Assembly: GCA_015179025.1 (NCBI GenBank)
Contig: WHUX01000007.1
Span: 496,001 to 560,000, forward strand
From: Terfezia claveryi
Lineage: Eukaryota > Ascomycota > Pezizomycetes > Pezizales > Pezizaceae
Direction: 5' to 3'
DNA: 64,000 nt
Position numbers and translations under genes: made by a program
Shown here: piece by piece, positions 23,149-35,620 of the stretch
Layout of the letters: every line of letters begins with the position of its first letter
Numbering within the stretch: the stretch's first letter is position 1
The notes under the pieces: model-generated
What the model was told of the DNA's origin: nothing
Seen by the model: the letters and a program-made list of their open reading frames with translations, nothing else
Databases searched by the model: none

Positions 23149-24662
23149 GGTTCTCCGCTGGGGTGATTTATGAGGGTCTCAGCTGATAAGGTGGTGGAGA
23201 GGATGAGTGCCGTTGGGAAATTACCAATTCAAGTGGATGCTGACGTATGTTGGGGGATAGCGACGCCAACTCGGTTTGGTAGGTTAAGTTATATAGCAGG
23301 AGTAGTCTGGTTGGCACAATAGCGGGAGTCCTTATGGCTGGCTGGACGGTAGGAAGGCTGTGTTAGTTCTATGCGATTCTGTATGGTCGCGTGAACACGG
23401 GAAGGGGGGCCAGTCAAACACCCCGCAAGTAATATCGTTGCCTCGTATGTATCCACGCCAGTTGTGATGTTGCAACTCTCCAACCTCCAGTCTGCAAGGT
23501 CCCCACCACCCTCAGGGGGTCAACCTGCCAATGAGACAGGAAAAAAAGAAAAAGAAAAAAGAAAAGAAACTAACACCAAATGCAGCAGAGACAACCAAGT
23601 CTCGGCATCGGTACCTAACTGACCAAGGGGGAGGTGGGAATGACGGAGGCGTTGGAAGGGCTGGTGGGAAGGGGGCGGGGGGTTTTGAGAAGGCACCTGG
23701 GACCTGCCAAGAGTCGATCAGATCGTCAGGACTACGGCATGTAGTCAACTATACCTTGGTTATCGGTGCGTAATAAATCACACTACGCGTCCTGGCTTGC
23801 AGGATTGTTGATCTCGTGCCACTGTACAGTACTGTACTGTACATTAACATTAGCAACGTGTCCAGCAGCGGCAGAGAACGTAGCGGCCGGCCCATGGCGA
23901 GCCGGCCGCAGAACTCCTTCCGAGGCACATATGGAGATGAGATAGCAAAAACGCGGAATAACGGTGGAGGGTAACAAGATACAGGAGCTACTGACTGACC
24001 TAGGTAGTATTTTTATCACCATTGACTTAATTGCGCGACCCGCAAAAAGAGAGAAAGGTTATCCCGAAAGCTTAGTTGTGATGTGGACTTTGATGGATAG
24101 AATGCATGATCATTCCTTAAGTAGGGTAGCCTCGTACAAACCAGTCTGTTGTCTATGGGGGAAGTTGCGAGGTCACGAACACTATCAAAAATATTAACGG
24201 ATACGAGGCTACCTTAGGGGTAAGTCTGGGGTCTGTAAAGCCAAAAATAGGTTACCAGACTAGTGCAAGGTAGTAGGTAGACTAGCAAGTGCCGTAGTCT
24301 GAAAGCAGGTTCTTACGAGCCCTCAGGAGGCTGTCTGACATAAGACTCCAGAGCTGTGCAACCACCTCTGTTGATTCGTAAGAAGAACAGGTAAGTGAGA
24401 CTTAACAATCACATAAATACATCTCCGCAACAAATCCGCATCACTGTACTCAGCATTTATTCATTCATTCCACTTCTCCTTCTCCGCGCACCCAAGTATA
24501 AATACACTGCAAAACGACCAAACCTTCGTTCCACAAACATTGAAACATGCCAAACATGTGCATGCACACATAACGCCAAATATGATAAACAACATTAGCA
24601 CCTAATTTAAATTTCCTCGTTACTCATCTCACTTCCATAGAACCAAAAGAGAAAAACCCTTC
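23149..24662. other. Intergenic, PPN2-like promoter and downstream region of pol eta
   Basis: Contains a copy of the dispersed motif TAGTCTGGTTGGCACAA (23,303-23,319), a CTGTACAGTACTGTACTGTACA palindromic stretch near 23,823 and a 12-bp inverted repeat (24,125-24,136 with 24,202-24,213). No gene seen. Confidence 0.45.
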
Positions 24663-27227
24663 CTATTTCCCAAACGGCAACTTCCTCTGCCCTTTCTCCA
24701 CCCCTCCTGCCAAAAGCCCCCCACCTCCATTCCTTTTTTTCCCCCTCCCATGGCTATTTGACTGTGCAGCCAGCGGAGGAGCCACAGCAGTTCTTACAGC
24801 CCTCTCCTCCTCGGCTAATTCTTTTGCAAAATGCCAGTCTCCATGTTCAAGGAGTTCAGTAATTGGGATAAGAGTGTGACATTTGGGGCAGGGGTGTTTT
24901 GGGGTTGCTTCTGGATCAGTTTCAGTTTCGGGGTTTAATGGTGCTGCTGGGAGGTATGAGGGGGTCGAGGGCTTGGGTAGTTGTGTTTGGCTGAAGAAGC
25001 TTGGTTTGGGAATGGGCTTTGTAGGGGATTGCAGCGGAGTTGGAGAGGTGGAGTTGAGGCCGGATGGCATAGTAGATTTTGATGAGGGGTCGTCGAGATG
25101 GTCGACTTCGAACTCGGAGTTGCTAGCGTTATCTATATCCTCATATGCATTGTGGCCACCTTCCTCAATCGAATCCCGATCATCCATCTCATCTCCCTCC
25201 CCGACAGCAAGAAAGTGCCTTATTCCTTCCTCCTTCTTGTCGTCAACCTTCCTCCTCTTCCCACCCCCCTCATCCCTCCCATCCCTCTGATCCCTCTCAT
25301 CCCTCTCATCCCTCCTTACCTTCGCCGCATCCCCCCTGACAAGATATCCCATAATCCCCCTCCCACCCTCCGTCTCTTCAAATCCGCCTAGAGTTAGACT
25401 TAAATTCCCACACGGCCAATCCTCAACCCCCTTCAATAGACCCTCCGCCAGCCCCAACAACACCTGATCTCCGAGCTCCCCCGCCATAGGCAACGTACAC
25501 CCTCTACTCTTCCCACCCGCACCCCAGCCCGTTTTCCCTCCACCTCTCCACCCAAGACTCATTGTCTTTGGCCTCCTCCCACCAGGCTGTAAGCACCCTT
25601 CTTCGCTCATCCGGCCAGAGATGTCTGCGACGAATACTTTGAGCCACCCGAATGCCTCTTTGGGTGATTTCAGAGAGGGACGGAAGGATTTTGCGCTGAG
25701 CATGCTTTTGATGAGTGTGCGGGAGTTGACTTCGGAGCGGTCGATGCCTCGCAGGGTGTTATAGAGCCATAGTGCAGTGTCAGCTGGGAGTTTAGTGGAT
25801 AGTACGGGGAGTGGGATGGTGAGGAGAGTGGGAATGTGAGTTGTTGTGAAAGTTTCTGAAATTTGGGTACCGAGTTTACCGCCTAGGTTGCGTACTTTGG
25901 AATTATTAGTTTGGAGTTGGGAACATGTAGGGGAGGTGCTCACTTTTAGTAAATTTGATCCCACTAAGGAACTTGTTTATAGCTCTTGCGCGGATGACTG
26001 TTTGGTTATTTGGCTTTCGATAACCGCTGGCGAGTTTGGCAAGCATTTTATTCCGGGCGATGCCCGCGCTGCAGGTATATTTTAGCTCTGTACGGACTTG
26101 CTTCCGGATATTTGCGACGACCTCAGCTGCGATGGCGAGGCATACGTCGTCCCAATCCAGGAGGGCGTCTTCCGTATACTCCTTTTTCTCTTTCTCTGTC
26201 TCATTTTCGACTTCCTCAACAACTTCTTTCTTCTCCTCCTTATCTTCCGCATCCTCTTCCCCCTCCTTCTTCTCTTTCTCAGGGCCTTCGTCCTGCCCAT
26301 TCCCTTTCTCATCTACACCAACCTCCACCACCGTGCTCCCACTCCACTCAAGTTCTCCCGGAGAGACCGGTGGTAACGGCAACCTCTCCCCCACATCCCC
26401 ATATGGAGGTGCAACGCCCACCACCCCCTTGAACCTTTCCCTCACCCTCTCCCCCACTATTTTGCTCAAATCCAGAAAGCTCTCATCCACACTCGCCTTC
26501 TCCACCCTCTCACAATTTCTTCTGAAAATGGTCAATATCTTCTTACTCGCAATCCTGTATGGGTCTAAACAGGCTTTGCTAGTGTTGATGTCCTGCGTCC
26601 CAGGTTCGGGGTATGACCAGTGTGTGCTTCCACATTTCCAAGTGGCAACATGGACAAGACGCAGGGAAGGGACGAGTTTTTGAGCTTCGGCGGCGGAGAC
26701 GTGTCGTGCAGTGAGGCCGAGGGCACGGGCGGGGTAATTTATTGCAATGAGGTCTGTGGAAAAATGGAATGAGTTAGTGGGGAGGGACACGATAAGGTGC
26801 GGAAGGGGAGGAGCTGTGGGCAAAGCGTACTTTCCCATTGCTGAACAGCAAGAGGCACATTCTCATCAATCCCCAGCCGAACTGTCTCGCATTGGGCCTA
26901 TTCCCCAAATAGGGTTTACCATCAGCCATCCCATTCCATACCATCCCATTTCTCCTTCTCCCAGCTGCCCCTTCTCCCGTCAACCTCCACCGAACAACCC
27001 CTCCAGCTTGCACACACACATGTACCTACATAAAAAGCATCTAGATCACTTCAAGTTAAGATTAGCCCAACAGCTTTCAATTTTCCCTTCCCGTACCCAA
27101 TAATATCATATATAGGTACTCACATATGAGCAATAACCCTTAATGGCGTATCAACACTATACTTTCCCAATCTTTCCAAATCTCTATACGTAAACTTCGA
27201 CAGCCGTATGTCTGCCATATCTGCCAT
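24663..27227 (-). CDS. RAD30: DNA polymerase eta (Y-family translesion polymerase)
   Basis: Five exons (27227-27124, 27048-27030, 26897-26831, 26753-25944, 25894-24663) give 743 residues in one frame. The N-terminus reads DIRLSKFTYRDLERLGKYSV, then the catalytic metal motif DLDAFYAQCE made by joining a 19-nt micro-exon to exon 3. Next come VQQW and LIAINYPARALGL of the fingers, SVDESFLDLS with the second catalytic acidic pair, and TCSAGIARNKMLAKLASGY plus IRNLGGKLG of the thumb. A charged insert sits before the DWDDVCLA helix. The C-terminal part has a UBZ3 zinc finger (CPKCHTLI...EHGDWHFAKEL) and a terminal PIP-like box (QRKLPF), which bind ubiquitinated PCNA. It bypasses UV lesions in the nucleus. 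The first of two in-frame ATGs was chosen; the second is at 27218. Divergent from the SRR1-domain gene. Confidence 0.95.
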
Positions 27228-27998
27228 ACCGGCAGAGGGTATGGGCGACAGGGGTATCCGCTAGGATGACGCGACGCGACGTGACAGATATGGCCAAGAG
27301 ACGCAATTACCTACTGTTTACCTACCAGGGGATCATCAATGGAATTAAATCTAAATACATGTACATGTTGAATGCCTGCAACCTGAATAGTAATTACATA
27401 CCAATATCATATGCATGATCTCACATATTTCGTCAAAGTTGCGTACATACAGTATTAGATCGAGTATTGATCATGCATGAAGAAACATTACAATATATGT
27501 TATGGTGGAGGTAGAGATGAGGCATTCAACCATTGTTCTTTCGACCATGCGTGTTGGATGCCGCATTCTACAAAGTTTTATACTCGGGTTTAGGGTGGTG
27601 GTGGTCATGAACTTATTCACTCGTACATATCTGCAAGTTCATACGTATCTGTAGTCTCGATCCCCAGGCTGCCTTCAACGGGTCCCTTGCATGGAGGCTT
27701 AAAACTTTGCATTGGCGCCGGTTCCATTTCTGCAGAGTCGCATTGATCAGTACCTCCCTATTCTAGAAAATAGCTGACTCCGGTTTCTTTCCTTTCTCTC
27801 CCATTTTCATGCCCATTTAGCTATTCTTTCCGCAGTCTGATACCAGATCTATTTCTACTTCGCCAGATCACAATCAAATTTTTTTTATTTTCCCTACGTC
27901 CTCCAGCGGACTCAGCATCTCATTTTTTTTTTTCCTATCAGATTTGCGAACATACCGATTTGGTAAATCTCTAGCCCAGCCATATACAAAATACATCT
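27228..27998. promoter_or_regulatory. Divergent promoter between RAD30 and the SRR1-domain gene
   Basis: 771 bp between outward start codons. CT- and T-rich tracts (27,790-27,930) precede the plus-strand start, a common fungal promoter feature. No operator can be named. Confidence 0.5.
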
Positions 27999-30900
27999 AT
28001 GCCTCGAAAGAAGAGGGTTGTCGCCACCGGTGATGGCTGGAGCTCCGTTAAGTCTGGCCCCTCACCTAGACCAGAGGGCGTGGACCCATTGCATACACTG
28101 AATACCTCTACATCGACTTCTAGACCTGTTGAGCCCCCATCCAAATCTTATGAGGAGGTCCTCGCTAGCTACAAAAAGTATCGGGAAACCCTCAGAAGCT
28201 CTGAAGCATGGAAGAAAGTAATGACCTTTGTGGATACAATCTTGATTCCTCAAGTCGTGAAAAAAGGAGGGAGGTTGAAAAAGTGTGTATGCCTGGGATT
28301 AGGGAGTTTGGAGGCTGGCCTCGAAGATATCTATAGGAACTCCCATTATCAGCTTATCCTCCTCGAGGCTCTTATCGAAGCCTTTGGATGGAGAAGTTAT
28401 TGTAAAGCCCATCTCCCACGTTTTTCTTCGGAGAAGTCTGTCATGTCAGTCCACTAATTGTTGGGAACATAGCCGTCACTGTCGAAGGGGTATCACTGAT
28501 TGCGCAAGACCCTGAGTTCAATGAAGTGGACAGGCAACTCCTGCGCGATATAGCTGGATTTGAAGTGGTTCAAACACCTACTGCCTTTGAGCTCATTGAT
28601 GATTCCACGTTTTTATTCGCACCTCACGTGGAGGATACGTTCTACAGCATAGCCCTCGCTAAGAAACCGTGTTTGACCTTTGGTAATAGCTTGGACCATT
28701 ATCTTGACATGACGATAAAGGATATGTATGTAATGTCAACGAGCTCTTCGTTGTATGCATGCCCATGCTGACATCTTATATCACAGATCTCCTGCCATTC
28801 TGAAAGTTTTTGGAGAACATCAGCAGAAGCACCTGAAATTTGATTATCCTGTGGACTGGAATTCCACGCCACAGCCTGAATGTAAAGCCTTCTGCCTGGA
28901 GGTTTTTTACTATGCACTACCAAATGCGATGGGGGGTTCCTTGGACAACTTATTGGAAAATCTTGATATCAATGTGGATAAGCTTCCCCAGGAAAAGAGT
29001 CCAACGAAAAGTGGATCGCAAAAGGAGGAACCACTTACTGAGGATCCTACCAATGTTCTTGAGGATGATCGTACAGGAGAGCAATCAAAAGAAATCCTTC
29101 AATATTAGGAGACTAAGAAGGACACAGAGGCTTCTGCGTCTGTTCAAAAGTGTGGAGGACATGAAGCGAAGGAAGATGTCAGTGAAATTGACGAGAGTGC
29201 AGACAAGACTGAGGCCGGCGATGAGGAGGATAAAAATGTGCAACTTGTTTATGACCCTGGGGAAGAATCCTCTACTTTCACAGCGGTTGAGAAAGGCAAG
29301 GGTAGAGGTGATCCCATCTCTGAAGAAGCAGAGTGTTTTGGTGGAGGTGCATCTAGTAGTCAAGAGGGAGAATGTAATGAGAAAACTGAGAAGTGGATAC
29401 AAGAGCAGTCTGATTTTGAAATGGCCAAGCGTTTACAACGTGAATTTGACCAGGAAGACACAGATCCTCTATCAAGATCTAGTACCACTACACAGCCTCT
29501 GATTATTCGACCTACGAATCAACGTCCGCTGCACGTAATTGCATCTTCCCAGGCATCTTGTTCATCTACATTCAGCTCCAAAACCACATCAAGGGATCTA
29601 CAAAGAGCCGGACTGACTCAACTACGAATCTTAGATCTCCAAGAAAGTTGTGGTCCATGGTGTTATGGGGAATGTAACAAAACTTATTTACATCTCTATG
29701 GAACTGACGTAACTAATCATGAAATCTGGAATTTCTGGGACACTGGTGCTGGCAATACTTTGCTTCAAACTGAGCAAACCCAGGAGCCTAGGGATGTTTA
29801 TGCAAGTTTACACAAGAGGTCAGCTACAGTTGATTCCCCAGAAGACAGTAAAGGATATGAGAGTGATTGCTCAAAGGGAAAGCAAGAAGCTTTGGATTTG
29901 AAGATGGCCAAGCGTCTACATCAGCGGTTTGACGAAGAAGCTGGTGATACAACAAGCGATCAGTCTTCGGATGTTTATAAAGACGCGAAGATTGGGCTGG
30001 AAGATTCTCTCTTGTCTAGTGACGATCAAAATACGGGGACACTGGGACATGAAGCCAACAATCCTGAGCCACCCGGACTGCGTCACATTCCAGCTTATTC
30101 TTCTCCACTACGGCTAGGCTATTACGGCGCCGATGCGGGCACTTATATCAGCACAACGGTTTCCGAACGAGGAACCAACAGCCTGAAAGGGAATGGGAAG
30201 CGCCATGGGTGGGGCTTGAAAAAGTCAGGGCCTTCCATCTGGCGACAACTATTGATAAGTCTGGGTTTTGTTGCGAATCATTTGTGCAAAAAGAGTGCAA
30301 ATGGATGTATATGTGAGTATGAAAGAGACGAATTACTCGAAGAGCCGGAGATATTTTCTACTATCCCGAGAGTTACCCTGAAGGGGCTACCCCAGGTGAA
30401 GGAAAAGTGTGATTTTTGTATCGATAAAGATTTTGAGATTGGCAGGCAACACTTGCAACAACTCAGATATAAAGGCGACCCAGATATACCCGATGATGAC
30501 ACTGTTGTAGGGGACAGCGATGATGAGTCAGGTGATGAAGAGGATGAAGATGACGATGAGGGAGAAGGTCTACTGAAAAAAATTCTACGTAAAATACTAT
30601 TCAAACTCTAGGCTTTAGTTTCAATCTCTAATATGCTCTGCGTGCTGCAGCAAGGCCACGACTAGGAGAATTTGTAGATTCCGAGGAGAATGAAAAGTAT
30701 GGCTATCCATTGCAAAAACATCGAAGTGGTATGGCCCGCCCCCTCTACCGTGAGATACAGCCCACATTTACTGACAATTTGATCGCCAAGTGGTACGAAA
30801 AGGTCCAAATCACGCAGTAATAAAAGATGTCATAAATTCCAGTTCCTCCTCTAGCTCAGGCCGAGCCGAAACTTCCGTGGAAGGCGATAGTCCGAGCGAT

Positions 30901-33900
30901 GAGGAGGTTGCAGCACATGGATTATTCTCGGACCTTCCGGATGAATATCGCATCGGAATACGTTCCTACCTTTGGGGGACTTTATGCAGTATTTTTACAG
31001 ACCTCTTGAAGCATTGTCCACATCATACCACAGAACCGCAGGCATTCCTTCTTCTACTGAAACAGGTGGTAACGCCAGCATATCTCCAACTCCTGAGATA
31101 CCTCTCTACGATGCGCCTATTCACTACCCGGCATGCCCAAGAAACGAGAGGTATGGAGTTGTCTAGATTCGCAATGCAGTTGGCACTGGAGTTATACTGG
31201 AAAATTCGGAGACACGTAGAGCGTGGTGGTGGGGAACAGGAAATCGTAGAAATCGTAGATACCTCTAGGATTCCTGTTGCTAAAACTGCACACCGACCAC
31301 CAGGACCACCCCGTTTAAGCCCTACCCAACCCTGGAAAACCCCAGACTTACATAAGGAACGCCTCATTGCGCATGCTCGTGGTGCAAATGAAGGCAGGGG
31401 AGAATTGCGCACGAAAACCGGACTCCCTCACTTTTCTGGAGATTCTCTAGCCTTTCGTTATCCAAGGAAATATGGGAGGCCTCCTCCAGGCTTTGAGGGC
31501 CTGCCCTACGGTATTCGAGGCCCAGAGGTGGCAACGATACTGAGGGGAAACAACCGAGCCCAGATGGGGGACAGAGGCAGAGGCAGCGCATGGCTGAGCG
31601 TAGGAAAAGGTAATGTACGAGCGCAGGCAAACCGGCGACGAATTCGTACAAGAGAAAGAGCAACCATTGCCCAGCGCAGAATAGTATTCAGGAAAATTTT
31701 TCACTTAATAAAACCCAGGAAGGAATATGCACTACAATTCCTACGGTCTCCGGATCTCATATTGCTGAGGAAACAGCGAAGGTTGAGCAAGACATATGTT
31801 CGTAATACAATAAAACCCGCTCATGAGGAAGGGCTGGAAGTTGTTGAAGACCAGGATAAGCCTAGTAAGAGCGGAAAAAGAGAAGGACGAGGTCAGGGTA
31901 TCAAAAATGATGGAGAAGGACGAGTTTTGTGTGACGATGAGGACACCGATAGCGATAATAGTGGCGAGGATGATGCGTATTTTGGGGATGCGGCTGATAG
32001 GGTAGGGGGTCATGAAGGGAGCAGGAAGGATATTGGGCATAGCAATGAGCATGGGGATAAGGAAGACGATGCAGGCGACATTGCAGACGGCGATACAGAA
32101 GACGACGACGACGGTGACTGTGATAAATCATCTGTGGAGCATAGCAGACTTAAAACTGGAAATCCCTTTCAGATTGAGGGTAATGACAGCCAGGTCGGAG
32201 ATGGTGAAGATAGTGATGATGATTCAGATGACGACTCTGCTATTGGAGAATGGGTGGCCAACGTGGAGGAGCTTATTCAAATAGAGATTCAGAAGGATAT
32301 CAGAAAGAGGGAGAAGGCAATGGCAACCCTTAGGGGTGCAAGAGAGCGGCTAAAGCGAGACCCAAAGTTCCGCCAACTGCCGAGTGCCAGGCGGAGATGG
32401 GTTGTCGTGGAGCCTTCTGGTAGTCCCACAGCGCCTCCCGGGAATAGTTCCTCTGGGCAATCGTTCAATACAAGCACAAATATGCTAGTAGTGATTCGTG
32501 GTGGATTTGAAGGCCTTTCAAACAATGCAAAATCTGAGAGGCGCTCTGTACCATCTGTGGGAGTCTGGCGGGCACCGCCTCTCAAAGAGACATCTGTGGG
32601 TAAATCTCCCGTTCCGGAACCATCTATATTGACTGTTATGTTCCAGTCCCATCAGCCTAGAGAGAGGTCCGGTCCACCTTCAGCGCCTAGGCCGCAGCAT
32701 ACTGCCACATCTCCAGTATCTAGACCTCCACTCGCTGCGTTTACGCAGCCTTGGTTCAGACTTCGAAGTAATTCCCTAACCCCACCATCCCCCCCACTCC
32801 CTACCCCTCGACTATTACCCCTGGCCACTCAGTCTGCTTCACGAACATCAGTTCCTTCCTCAATTCAATACCCTCCCACCGCACCTACATCTTCAGGTGC
32901 AGCATTTCCGCAGACTTCTTTTAGCAACTCATATGTTTTGCCATCTAAACACCCTCGATCATCGCCCCCTCCTTCATATCCTTCAACCCATAATCATCCA
33001 CTTCCGGTATCTATACCTTCATCTGCTGTGTCTTCCAATCCTTTCTTTACATCCCCATATGATCAGCCGCATCCTCAAACAATTCCCTCGTCGACTCAGT
33101 TTGCTTCCCCAACATCAGCCCCTTCATCAACCCAGAGTCATCCCAATCTATCGGTTTCTTCTTCATCAAGTCAACTCCTACCGTCTACGCAGTGGCAACG
33201 GTCATGGTGGGCTCCGGGGAGCGAGTCTGAGTTTTGTGAGTTCTTGAGCTCTCTAATCTCATGTTGCATTGTCTAATAGATGTTCTTAAATCAGTTGAAG
33301 GTGACCGGCCTTATGAGGGTTCGCGGTCCACTGTCCCAAATGTAGCATCATTGCTGTCACCTGCAGCTCAAACTTCAAACTTTCAGCCTCTGGCTACTCA
33401 GCCTTCGTCAACCCAGATTAGCTCATCTGAACCTTCCTTCACTGAAACTTCTAAATTTCCGTCCCTTCTACCCCAGGCACAATATTCCCCAACCCGTATC
33501 TCCTCATCCCAGATCGTATCTCCACACCCCGCAACTTCACCCCAGACCCCATCTATGTCATCCCACGACCCAATGAAACCAATGAAAACAGAGTGGGAAT
33601 TTAGTGAGTACTGGAATTTTCTCCCTGGCTAATCTTTGTGGCTAACTACGGCGATCTGGTACTACCCAAGGTGAAGATAATTCTATTTATGAACCTCCAC
33701 CGACACGCGGTATAACATCAAAGCAACAGATACAGATACGGCCAGAGTTTCTGGTGAATACGGCGAGTGGCTCATATTTGAACTCGAGAGGGGGTGCTAA
33801 TTGTCGTAGACCACACAGGCTGAGACTATCACCTCTATTGATTCCACAGCCGGGACATTCATGCTAGAACAGGTTAGTAACGACAGCTGAGTTCAACTGG

Positions 33901-34787
33901 GCACGAATAACTAACCACTTCCCTCACAACCTATAGCCTTCAACATCGGCAAACCAGCTTGTGTCAGCAGTTGATACACCACCTCCGGAAGCCTTACTAA
34001 ACATAGTAAGTAAGAAATCTAGTCATAGAGTCATTCTTAATAGCCAAATTGGGGGCTGATTGAGTCTTCTCTGCACTAGCTTCCTCAGTGCCAGGCTATA
34101 GGGGATTCTTCATCAACTCCGTCTTTGCTGGATCAGTCTTCATCTGCTTTTTTCCAGCCATCGACCCTCTCTCATACTATTTTGCCTCAATCTCCCACAA
34201 CGACTTCCTTCTTTTCCCCCCCCCAACCTTCTCAAATCTACCCGTCGCAAGCTCCACAAATTTTTGGGTCTTCTGTGTATCAACATTATCAATCTGCAAA
34301 TAAGGCAAGAAGATTGATGCCGCCTCCACCTGCACCCAATTTACTTTCATTTCCCCTAACATCGCTACCTACACCAAAACCCCTAAAGCGCCCTCGGGAT
34401 TATGTAGCAGACGATCTGGAGGCATCAACAATTTTGCCTCCAACAAAGAAGCAGTTTCAATCCCTTACGAAAGCAGAACATGTGGCTCTGAAGGGAAAGC
34501 GCCACGTCGTCGATGGTGATGGTGATGATAAAAGAGCTGTGCTCAGTGCCCCGCCTTCTCGGAAGAGGCGGCCCAGGCCACTTGACCCCGAGGATGAGAA
34601 GAAGTTCAAAGAATTGAATGTTTATTGCTCGAGTCCCCTTCGGAACTATATAACGGAAACATATGGGTCGCCTACACCCGCGGACCCAGCAGGGTATGGG
34701 GGCGCAGGGAATAACCAGAGGCAAGCAAATGAAAATTATGAGGGTGGTAGTGAAGGTACTATGACTGGTGGTAGCACCCCATCGTAG
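27999..34787 (+). CDS. SRR1-domain protein with very long C-terminal extension (11 exons modelled)
   Basis: The N-terminus is an SRR1-like domain (family of plant SRR1 and yeast Ber1): FVDTILIPQVVKKGGRLKKC, CLGLGSLE, SHYQLILLEALIEAF, EVDRQLLRDIAGFEVVQTPT, FLFAPHVEDTFYSIAL and LDHYLDMTIKD. Modelled exons: 27999-28401, 28473-28725, 28787-29070, 29128-30588, 30651-30728, 30791-33235, 33280-33603, 33671-33753, 33810-33872, 33937-34005, 34080-34787; total 6171 nt, a multiple of three (2056 residues). The intron 29071-29127 (57 nt) removes an in-frame TAG at 29106; if it is not spliced, the protein stops at 325 residues. The extension holds two similar helices (DFEMAKRLQREFDQE, LKMAKRLHQRFDEE), acidic runs, a helical block near 30,930-31,220 and a Ser/Pro-rich C-terminus. 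Alternative: two or more genes. SRR1 identity is firm; the extension has no known function. Confidence 0.72.
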
Positions 34788-35618
34788 AACGTGGGATCGC
34801 CCAAGAGCGGGAAGAAAAAGCTGAAGGGCTGGTGGGAGAAGTTGGGAAAAAGGTATTGGAAGAGATGAGTTGATGAACCGTGGTTGTTGGAGTCAATTGT
34901 ATGCTTGTATGTAGTTTATATAGGTTTTTATTGGTGTGTTTGATGATGAACTTCACAGTCACGTGTTACGGCAATTACTTAAGTCGTCAGACAATGAGAA
35001 CGCACTACATACATACACGCTAGTCTTGAAGTAGTAGAAATTCTACATTGCATGAATTTGAACAACCCAATCTTGTTAGTATTATGTATGCATCGTATCC
35101 CATAACCCGCCGAAAATTGTCACTGTTCTAGAGGATAATTCTCTAACTCCTATGCCTTTTCCGAGGAAACATTGAGGCTCATCAAGCACTATTTCATGAC
35201 TTTTCTAGTCCTCCAAAGATCCAATTTTCAATATAATTCTTGCTCCACAACGATGCAACACTGTAGTGAAACTAGAATCGCTCCTGAAGCATGGGTGGTC
35301 ACAGGTCTGGTTGCGACGGATTATGGGATAGATTTCAAGGAAAGTACCGGGGAAAGAAAATATAATTCAACAAATTGTTGGTCTCGCAGAAGACATCCTT
35401 CAGCGGTGTACCACAATTGGTTTTTAATGTTCATCCATAGATCCACAGATCAATATTGCCATACTCAGTAACAATTTAAGGTGCCTTGCTACTGTATCAG
35501 GTATGTGATTTCGGAGATGAATGATGTCATACCTGGATTATATGCAGGCAAGGATTCGTTATATCAAAGTAAGACCCAGGGGATAATTTGTCTGCGTATT
35601 TCTTTATCTTTATTTAGC
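34788..35618. other. Intergenic, no gene supported
   Basis: Follows the SRR1-domain gene and runs to the pogo-like element. An open frame at 35,172-35,471 has no recognisable content. Confidence 0.4.
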
Positions 35619-35620
35619 TA

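Noticed and set aside
30790..33276. A separate 828-codon gene starting at 30,790
   Set aside because: The frame there opens with GTG, not ATG, and a spliced upstream exon (30651-30728) joins it in frame, so it is treated as part of the SRR1-domain gene.
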